Below, piece by piece: positions 54,725 through 64,000 of a stretch of 64,000 nt of DNA. The notes under the pieces were generated by a model. It ran no database searches. It was not told the origin of the DNA and saw only the letters and a program-made list of their open reading frames with translations. Location: the NCBI RefSeq assembly GCF_963678635.1, contig NC_087064.1:61249548-61313547 (forward strand), written 5' to 3'. Source of the stretch: Symsagittifera roscoffensis. Taxonomy: Eukaryota > Xenacoelomorpha > Acoela > Convolutidae. Every line of letters starts with the position of its first letter. Position 1 is the stretch's first letter. The position numbers and the translations under genes are program-made.

Positions 54725-57700
54725 TAGGTTTTCGTAATCGAAGACTTGAACGATTTCTTCGTTTTTGAGTTGTAAAGGTTGATATTTTTGTCTTTAAATG
54801 GCCCGGAATCTTGATGAAGCTTGTTTGCGAGCGCCTTAAGGCCTTAATTTTCATTTGATCATCAGTCAGGTTGAATTTAAATCTCGGATGTCAAGCTGTT
54901 CCGAGGTTTAAATTTGATGAACTAGCGCGAGGTTGGGGAAGTATGAGGTTGTTTGTAATACAACCCAGGGTTTCGAACCCGCTTGTGTAAAAGTTCGTCA
55001 GCGGCTATAGGTTTTCCAGTTAAATTCTCAACTTTCCTATCTGTTGCAGAAAAAGCATCCTAAATTATAAGTTTCTCAAAAACATTTTACTAAACAACAG
55101 AACTTACCAGAGATCTTAAGATTTTTCAAGACGGACAGATTGATCCACGTGTGTTTTGATCATATTACCTACATTCTAACTCAGCATAAGCATAAATTTG
55201 TCTACTATTCGTTATACCATCGAGATGATCCAAACTCGAGTTAATAAGTTCTTTGAAATCAGAATAATGAAACGTGACTTAAAACTTTTTTGAAAAAAAA
55301 TCAGGCAAAAGCATCTTACCGGAGAAAGTTCCATTGTAATCCGAATTAGACAACTGGAATTGGTTACAGTTATTCTGAAAAAATATTCGAAGAAATTTGC
55401 AATTATAATCGATTAAAATTGGATTATTTTGCTTCAAAAACAAGTTTCATTTTCTTCCAAAAAATAATCGATTATATTCGGATTTTTTTTTGCGAAGAAA
55501 TATAGTATCCTTATAAACCATTTTAATGATTATTTTTAAGTTTTTGTAGAGACTGATAATGAAAATCCAATATAAGCGACCATTATCCATGAAACTTTAG
55601 TGCAGGTAGGTCTTCGTAATCGAAGACTTGAACGATTTCTTCGTTTTTGAGTAGTAAAGGTTGATATTTTTGTCTTTAAATGGCCCGGAATCTTGATGAA
55701 GCTTGTTTGCGAGCGCCTTAAGGCCTTAATTTTCATTTGATCATCAGTCAGGTTGAATTTAATCTCGGATGTGAAGCTGTTCCGAGGTTTAAATTTGATG
55801 AACTAGCGCGAGGTTGGGGAAGTATGAGGTTGTTTGTAATACAACCCAGGGCTTCGAACCCGCTTGTGTAAAAGTTCGTCAGCGGCTATAGGTTTTCCAG
55901 TTAAATTCTCAACTTTCCTATCTGTTGCAGAAAAAGCGTCCTAAATTATAAGTTTCTCAAAAACATTTCACTAAACAACAGAACTTACCAGAGGTCTTAA
56001 AAATTTTTCAAGACGGACAGATTGATCCACGTGTGTTTTGATCATATTACCTACATTCTAACTCAGCATAAGCATAAATTTATCTACTCTGTTCGTTATA
56101 CCATCGAGACGATCCAAACTCGAGTTAATAAGTTCTTTGAAATCAGAATAATGAGATGTGACTTAAAACTTTTTTGAAAAAAAAATCAGTCAAAAGCATG
56201 TTACCGGAGAAAGTTCCATTGTAATCCGAATTAGGCAACTGGAATTGGTTACAGTTATTCTGAAAAAATATTCGAAGAAATTTGCAATTATAATCGATTA
56301 AAATTGGATTATTTTGCTTCAAAAACAAGTTTCATTTTCTTCCAAAAAATAATCGATTTTATTCGGATTTTTTTTGCGAAGAAATATAGTATCCTTATAA
56401 TCCATTTTAATGATTATTTTTAAGTTTTTGTAGAGACTGACAATGAAAATCCAATATAAGCGACCATTATCCATGAAACTTTAGTGCAGGTAGGTCTTCG
56501 TAATCGAAGACTTGAACGATTTCTTCGTTTTTGAGTAGTAAAGGTTGATATTTTTGTCTTTAAATGGCCCGGAATCTTGATGAAGCTTGTTTGCGAGCGC
56601 CTTAAGGCCTTAATTTTCATTTGATCATCAGTCAGGTTGAATTTAAATCTCGGATGTCAAGCTGTTCCGAGGTTTAAATTTGATGAACTAGCGCGAGGTT
56701 GGAAGTATGAGGTTGTTTGTAATACAACCCAGGGTTTCGAACCCGCTTGTGTGAAAGTTCGTCAGCGGCTATAGGTTTTCCAGTTAAATTCTCAACTTTC
56801 CTATCTGTTGCAGAAAAAGCGTCCTAAATTATAAGTTTCTCAAAAACATTTCACTAAACAACAGAACTTACCAGAGGTCTTAAAGATTTTTCAAGACGGA
56901 CAGATTGATCCACCTGTGTTTTGATCATATTACCTACATTCTAACTTAGCATAAGCATAAATTTATCTACTCTGTTCGTTATACCATCGAGACGATCCAA
57001 ACTCGAGTTAATAAGTTCTCTGAAATCAGAACAATGAGACGTGGTTTAAAACTTTTTTGAAAAAAAAATCAGTCAAAAGCATGTTACCGGAGAAAGTTCC
57101 ATTGTAATCTGAATTAGGCAACTGGAATTGGTTACAGTTATTCTGAAAAAATATTCGAAGAAATTTGCAATTATAATCGATTAAAATTGGATTATTTTGC
57201 TTCAAAAACAAGTTTCATTTTCTTGCAAAAAATAATCGATTATATTCGGATTTTTTTTGCGAAGAAATATAGTATCCTTATAATCCATTTTAATGATTAT
57301 TTTTAAGTTTTTGTAGAGACTGACAATGAAAATCCAATATAAGCGACCATTATCCATGAAACTTTAGTGCAGGTAGGTCTTCGTAATCGAAGACTTGAAC
57401 GATTTCTTTGTTTTTGAGTAGTAAAGGTTGATATTTTTGTCTTTAAATGGCCCGGAATCTTGATGAAGCTTGTTTGCGAGCACCTTAAGGCCTTAATTTT
57501 CATTTGATCATCAGTCAGGTTGAATTTAAATCTCGGATGTCAAGCTGTTCCGAGGTTTAAATTTGATGAACTAGCGCGAGGTTGGAAGTATGAGGTTGTT
57601 TGTAATACAACCCAGGGTTTCGAACCCGCTTGTGTAAAAGTTCGTCAGCGGCTATGGGTTTTCCAGTTAAATTCTCAACTTTCCTATCTGTTGCAGAAAA

Positions 57701-60700
57701 AGCGTCCTAAATTATAAGTTTCTCAAAAACATTTCACTAAACAACAGAACTTACCAGAGATCTTATAGATTTTTCAAGACGGACAGATTGATCCACGTGT
57801 GTTTTGATCATATTACCTACATTCTAACTCAGCATAAGCATAAATTTATCTACTCTATTCGTTATACCATCGAGATGATCCAAACTCGAGTTAATAAGTT
57901 CTTTGAAATCAGAATAATGAGACGTGACTTAAAACTTTTTTGAAAAAAAAAATCAGGCAAAAGCATCTTACCGGAGAAAGTTCCATTGTAATCCGAATTA
58001 GGCAACTGGAATTGGTTACAGTTATTCTGAAAAAATGGTCGAAGAAATTTGCAATTATAATCGATTAAAATTGGATTATTTTGCTTCAAAAACAAGTTTC
58101 ATTTTCTTCCAAAAAATAATCGATTATATTCGGATTTTTTTGCGTCGAAACATAGTATCCGTATAATCCATTTTAATAGTTTTTTTTTAATTTTCGTAGA
58201 GACTGACAATAAAAGTCCAATATAAGCGACTATTATCCATGAAACTTTAGTGCAGGTAGGTTTTCGTAATCGAAGACTTGAACGATTTCTTCGTTTTTGA
58301 GTTGTAAAGGTTGATATCTTTGTCTTTAAATGGCCCGAAATCTTGATGAAGCTTGTTTGCGAGTGCCTTAAGACCTAAAATTTCATTTGATCTTCAATCA
58401 GGTTGAATTAGGATCTCTGATGTCAATCTGTTCCGAGGTTTAAATTTGATGAACTAGCGCGAGATTGGGGAAGTACGAGGTTGTTTGTAATACAACCCAG
58501 GGTTTCGAACTCGCTTGTGTAAAAGTTCGTCAGCGGCTATAGGTTTTCCGGTTAAATTCTCAACTTTCCTATCTGTTGCAGAAAAAGCGTCCTAAGTTAT
58601 AAGTTTCTCAAAAACATTTCACTAAACAACAGAACTTACCAGAGATCTTAAAGATTTTTCAAGACGGACAGATTGATCCACGTGTGTTTTGATCATATTA
58701 CCTACATTCTAACTCAGCATAAGCATAAATTTATCTACTCTGTTCGTTATACCATCGAGACGATCCAAACTCGAGTTAATAAATTCTTTAAAATCAGAAT
58801 AATGAAACGTGATTTAAAAATTTTTTTTGAAAAAAAATCAGGCAAAAGCATCTTACCGGAGAAAGTTCCATTGTAATCCGATTTAGGCAACTGGAATTGG
58901 TTACAGTTATTCTGAAAAAATATTCGAAGAAATTTGCAATTATAATTGATTAAAATTGGATTATTTTGCTTCAACAACAAGTTTCATTTTCTTCCAAAAA
59001 ATAATCGATTATATTCGGATTTTTTTGCGAAGAAATATAGTATCCTTATAATCCATTTTAATGATTATTTTTAAGTTTTTGTAGAGACTGACAATGAAAA
59101 TCCAATATAAGCGACCATTATCCATGAAACTTTAGTGCAGGTAGGTCTTCGTAATCGAAGACTTGAACGATTTCTTCGTTTTTGAGTAGTAAAGGTTGAT
59201 ATTTTTGTCTTTAAATGGCCCGGAATCTTGATGAAGCTTGTTTGCGAGCACCTTAAGGCCTTAATTTTCATTTGATCATCAGTCAGGTTGAATTTAAATC
59301 TCGGATGTCAAGCTGTTCCGAGGTTTAAATTTGATGAACTAGCGCGAGGTTGGAAGTATGAGGTTGTTTGTAATACAACCCAGGGTTTCGAACCCGCTTG
59401 TGTAAAAGTTCGTCAGCGGCTATAGGTTTTCCAGTTAAATTCTCAACTTTCCTATCTGTTGCAGAAAAAGCGTCCTAAATTATAAGTTTCTCAAAAACAT
59501 TTCACTAAACAACAGAACTTACCAGAGGTCTTAAAGATTTTTCAAGACGGACAGATTGATCCACCTGTGTTCTGATCATATTACCTACATTCTAACTCAG
59601 CATAAGCATAAATTTATCTACTCTGTTCGTTATACCATCGAGACGATCCAAACTCGAGTTAATAAGTTCTTTGAAATCAGAATAATGAGACGTGACTTAA
59701 AACTTTTTTGAAAAAAAAAAAATCTGTCAAAAGCATGTTACCGGAGAAAGTTCCATTGTAATCCGAATTAGGCAACTGGAATTGGTTAGTTATTCTGAAA
59801 AAATATTCGAAGAAATTTGCAACTATAATCGATTAAAATTGGATTATTTTGCTTCAAAAACAAGTTTCATTTTCTTCCAAAAAAATAATCGATTATATTC
59901 GGATTTTTTTTGCGAAGAAATATAGTATCCCTATAATCCATTTTAATGATTATTTTTAAGTTTTTGTAGAGACTGACAATGAAAATCCAATATAAGCGAC
60001 CATTATCCATGAAACTTTAGTGCAGGTAGGTCTTCGTAATCGAAGACTTGAACGATTTCTTCGTTTTTGAGTAGTAAAGGTTGATATTTTTGTCTTTAAA
60101 TGGCCCGGAATCTTGATGAAGCTTGTTTGCGAGCGCCTTAAGGCCTTAATTTTCATTTGATCATCAGTCAGGTTGAATTTAAATCTCGGATGTCAAGCTG
60201 TTCCGAGGTTTAAATTTGATGAACTAGCGCGAGGTTGGGGAAGTATGAGGTTGTTTGTAATACAACCCAGGGTTTCGAACCGGCTTGTGTAAAAGTTCGT
60301 CAGCGGCTATAGGTTTTCCAGTTAAATTCTCAACTTTCCTATCTGTTGCAGAAAAAGCGTCCTAAATTATAAGTTTCTCGAAAACATTTCACTAAACAAC
60401 AGAACTTACCAGAGATCTTAAAGATTTTTCAAGACGGACAGATTGATCCACGTGTGTTTTGATCATATTACCTACATTCTAAATCAGCATAAGCATAAAT
60501 TTATCTACTCTATTCGTTATACCATCGAGATGATCCAAACTCGAGTTGATAAGTTCTTTGAAATCAGAATAATGAGACGTGACTTAAAACTTTTTTGAAA
60601 AAAAAAATCAGGCAAAAGCATCTTACCGGAGAAAGTTCCCTTGTAATCCGAATTAGGCAACTGGAATTGGTTACAGTTATTCTGAAAAAATGGTCGAAGA

Positions 60701-63700
60701 AATTTGCAATTATAATCGATTAAAATTGGATTATTTTGCTTCAAAAACAAGTTTCATTTTCTTCCAAAAAATAATCGATTATATTCGGATTTTTTTGCGT
60801 CGAAACATAGTATCCGTATAATCCATTTTAATAGTTTTTTTTAAATTTTCGTAGAGACTGACAATAAAAGTCCAATATAAGCGACTATTATCCATGAAAC
60901 TTAAGTGCAGGTAGGTTTTCGTAATCGAAGACTTGAACGATTTCTTCGTTTTTGAGTTGTAAAGGTTGATATCTTTGTCTTTAAATGGCCCGAAAATTTG
61001 ATGAAGCTTGTTTGCGAGTGCCTTAAGACCTAAAATTTCATTCGATCTTCAATCAGGTTGAATTAGGATCTCTGATGTCAAGCTGTTCCGAGGTTTAAAT
61101 TTGATGAACTAGCGCGAGATTGGGGAAGTACGATGTTGTTTGTAATACAACCCAGGGTTTCGAACTCGCTTGTGTAAAAGTTCGTCAGCGGCTATAGGTT
61201 TTCCGGTTAAGTTCTCAACTTTCCTATCTGTTGCAGAAAAAGCGTCCTAAATTATATGTTTCTCAAAAACATTTCACTAAACAACAGAACTTACCAGAGA
61301 TCTTAAAGATTTTTCAAGACGGACAGATTGATCCACGTGTGTTTTGATCATATTACCTACATTCTAACTCATCATAAGCATAAATTTATCTACTCTGTTC
61401 GTTATACCATCGAGACGATCGAAACTCGAGTTAATAAATTCTTTAAAATCAGAATAATGAAACGTGACTTAAAACTTTTTTTGAAAAAAAATCAGGCAAA
61501 AGCATCTTACCGGAGAAAAATTCCATTGTAATCCGAATTAGGCAACTGGAATTGGTTACAGTTATTCTGAAAAAATATTCGAAGAAATTTGCAATTATAA
61601 TCGATTAAAATTGGATTATTTTGCTTCAAAAACAAGTTTCATTTTCTTCCAAAAAATAATCGATTATATTCGGATTTTTTTTTGCGAAGAAATATAGTAT
61701 CCTTATAATCCATTTTAATGATTATTTTTAAGTTTTTGTAGAGACTGACAATGAAAATCCAATATAAGCGACCATTATCCATGAAACTTTAGTGCAGGTA
61801 GGTCTTCGTAATCGAAGACTTGAACGATTTCTTCGTTTTTGAGTAGTAAAGGTTGATATTTTTGTCTTTAAATGGCCCGGAATCTTGATGAAGCTTGTTT
61901 GCGAGCGCCTTAAGGCCTTAATTTTCATTTGATCATCAGTCAGGTTGAATTTAAATCTCGGATGTCAAGCTGTTCCGAGGTTTAAATTTGATGAACTAGC
62001 GCGAGGTTGGGGAAGTATGAGGTTGTTTGTAATACAACCCAGGGTTTCGAACCCGCTTGTGTAAAAGTTCATCAGCGGCTATAGGTTTTCCAGTTAAATT
62101 CTCAACTTTCCTATCTGTTGCAGAAAAAGCGTCCTAAATTATAAGTTTCTCAAAAACATTTCACTAAACAACAGAACTTACCAGAGATCTTAAAGATTTT
62201 TCAAGACGGACAGATTGATCCACGTGTGTTTTGATCATATTACCTACATTCTAACTCAGCATAAGCATAAATTTATCTACTCTATTCGTTATACCATCGA
62301 GATGATCCAAACTCGATTTAATAAGTTCTTTGAAATCAGAATAATGAGACGTGACTTAAAACTTTTTTGAAAAAAAAAAATCAGGCAAAAGCATCTTACC
62401 GGAGAAAGTTCCATTGTAATCCGAATTAGGCAACTGGAATTGGTTACAGTTATTCTGAAAAAATATTCGAAGAAATTTGCAATTATAATCGATTAAAATT
62501 GGATTATTTTGCTTCAAAAACAAGTTTCATTTTCTTCCAAAAAATAATCGATTATATTCGGATTTTTTTGCGAAGAAATATAGTATCCTTATAATCCATT
62601 TTAATGATTATTTTTAAGTTTTTGTAGAGACTGACAATGAAAATCCAATATAAGCGACCATTATCCATGAAACTTTAGTGCAGGTAGGTCTTCGTAATCG
62701 AAGACTTGAACGATTTCTTCGTTTTTGAGTAGTAAAGGTTGATATTTTTTGTCTTTAAATGGCCCGGAATCTTGATGAAGCTTGTTTGCGAGCGCCTTAA
62801 GGCCTTAATTTTCATTTGATCATCAGTCAGATTGAATTTAAATCTCGGATGTCAAGCTGTTCCGAGGTTTAAATTTGATGAACTAGCGCGAGGTTGGGGA
62901 AGTATGAGGTTGTTTGTAATACAACCCAGGGTTTCGAACCCGCTTGTGTAAAAGTTCATCAGCGGCTATAGGTTTTCCAGTTAAATTCTCAACTTTCCTA
63001 TCTGTTGCAGAAAAAGCGTCCTAAATTATAAGTTTCTCAAAAACATTTCACTAAACAACAGAACTTACCAGAGGTCTTAAAGATTTTTCAAGACGGACAG
63101 ATTGATCCACCTGTGTTTTGATCATATTACCTACATTCTAACTTAGCATAAGCATAAATTTATCTACTCTGTTCGTTATACCATCGAGACGATCCAAACT
63201 CGAGTTAATAAGTTCTCTGAAATCAGAACAATGAGACGTGGTTTAAAACTTTTTTGAAAAAAAAATCAGTCAAAAGCATGTTACCGGAGAAAGTTCCATT
63301 GTAATCTGAATTAGGCAACTGGAATTGGTTACAGTTATTCTGAAAAAATATTCGAAGAAATTTGCAATTATAATCGATTAATATTGGATTATTTTGCTTC
63401 AAAAACAAGTTTCATTTTCTTGCAAAAAATAATCGATTATATTCGGATTTTTTTTGCGAAGAAATATAGTATCCTTATAATCCATTTTAATGATTATTTT
63501 TAAGTTTTTGTAGAGACTGACAATGAAAATCCAATATAAGCGACCATTATCCATGAAACTTTAGTGCAGGTAGGTCTTCGTAATCGAAGACTTGAACGAT
63601 TTCTTCGTTTTTGAGTAGTAAAGGTTGATATTTTTGTCTTTAAATGGCCCGGAATCTTGATGAAGCTTGTTTGCGAGCGCCTTAAGGCCTTAATTTTCAT

Positions 63701-64000
63701 TTGATCATCAGTCAGGTTGAATTTAAATCTCGGATGTCAAGCTGTTCCGAGGTTTAAATTTGATGAACTAGCGCGAGGTTGGAAGTATGAGGTTGTTTGT
63801 AATACAACCCAGGGTTTCGAACCCGCTTGTGTAAAAGTTCGTCAGCGGCTATGGGTTTTCCAGTTAAATTCTCAACTTTCCTATCTGTTGCAGAAAAAGC
63901 GTCCTAAATTATAAGTTTCTCAAAAACATTTCACTAAACAACAGAACTTACCAGAGATCTTATAGATTTTTCAAGACGGACAGATTGATCCACGTGTGTT

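Larger units (their letters stand above)
47072..64000. repeat. 884-bp satellite array derived from gene segment
   Basis: About 19 head-to-tail monomers. The anchor gcgcgag occurs at 47886, 48769, 49644, 50525, 51410, 52285, 53167, 54051, 54925, 55806, 56691, 57574, 58457, 59342, 60227, 61112, 61999, 62886 and 63771, with spacings of 874-887 bp. Each canonical monomer contains part of exon c, exons b and a, an upstream exon-like stretch and the tRNA-like hairpin of the neighbouring gene. It joins back to itself inside exon c. The array continues past the window end. Exon b carries in-frame stops in the satellite copies, so they do not encode the protein. Recurrent frames of 60-100 residues are repeat translations. 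Confidence 0.96.

Noticed and set aside
47615-63700. Recurrent minus-strand 66-100-codon frame beginning MKIKALRRSQ in the satellite
   Set aside because: Recurs with every monomer. In the ancestral copy a different frame of the same stretch (LANKLHQDSRPFKDKDINL) is open and continues further, so the 66-codon frame is probably an out-of-frame shadow created by a small insertion.

Overview
The window is eukaryotic nuclear DNA, almost certainly from an invertebrate animal. It is AT-rich, has one clear spliced gene with GT-AG introns, tRNA genes without encoded CCA whose best copies match the animal tRNA-Lys(CTT) type over all 72 nt, decayed animal-type transposons, and abundant tandem repeats. 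I cannot place it below Metazoa. Only one gene looks intact; most open reading frames are translations of repeats.

Layout. (1) 1-9922: a tandem array of about 256-bp monomers, each carrying a tRNA-Lys(CTT) gene or derivative on the minus strand. There are 40 loci: 7 exact canonical copies, 7 near-canonical, two recurring divergent classes, one inverted copy and one fragment. (2) 9923-11808: a truncated, frameshifted Ty3/gypsy fragment (protease, reverse transcriptase, RNase H) inside the array, followed by a scrap of array spacer to 11966. (3) 13908-22836: a six-exon kynurenine aminotransferase gene (KYAT3-like, 488 aa, probable mitochondrial presequence) with all cofactor-binding residues present. 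(4) 24.4-31 kb: a GC-rich minisatellite, a decayed CACTA-type transposase, a SET/post-SET fragment, a TATG-rich microsatellite, a perfect-ended foldback element and a duplicated unknown gene fragment. (5) 31-47 kb: nested direct and inverted duplications (1.4/2.6 kb, 1.9 kb, about 2.8-3.2 kb), with remnants of unrecognised genes. (6) 47.07-64 kb and beyond: a satellite of about 884-bp monomers, about 19 copies.

The most interesting system is the 884-bp satellite and its source. At 43.8-44.3 kb, on the minus strand, lies a chain of exons whose splice sites and phases agree (0-1, 1-0, 0-2). A second copy lies at 46.6-47.4 kb. The satellite monomer is the genomic segment running from the middle of one of these exons, through two more exons, to a tRNA-like element. 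The tandem junction lies inside the exon, so the birth of a satellite from a gene can be read directly. Some monomers carry an unrelated core of nearly equal length (608 against 616 bp) and form a 2641-bp trimer.

The two ends of the window therefore show two separate cases of functional sequence, a tRNA gene and a protein-coding gene segment, being amplified into satellite-like arrays with higher-order structure.
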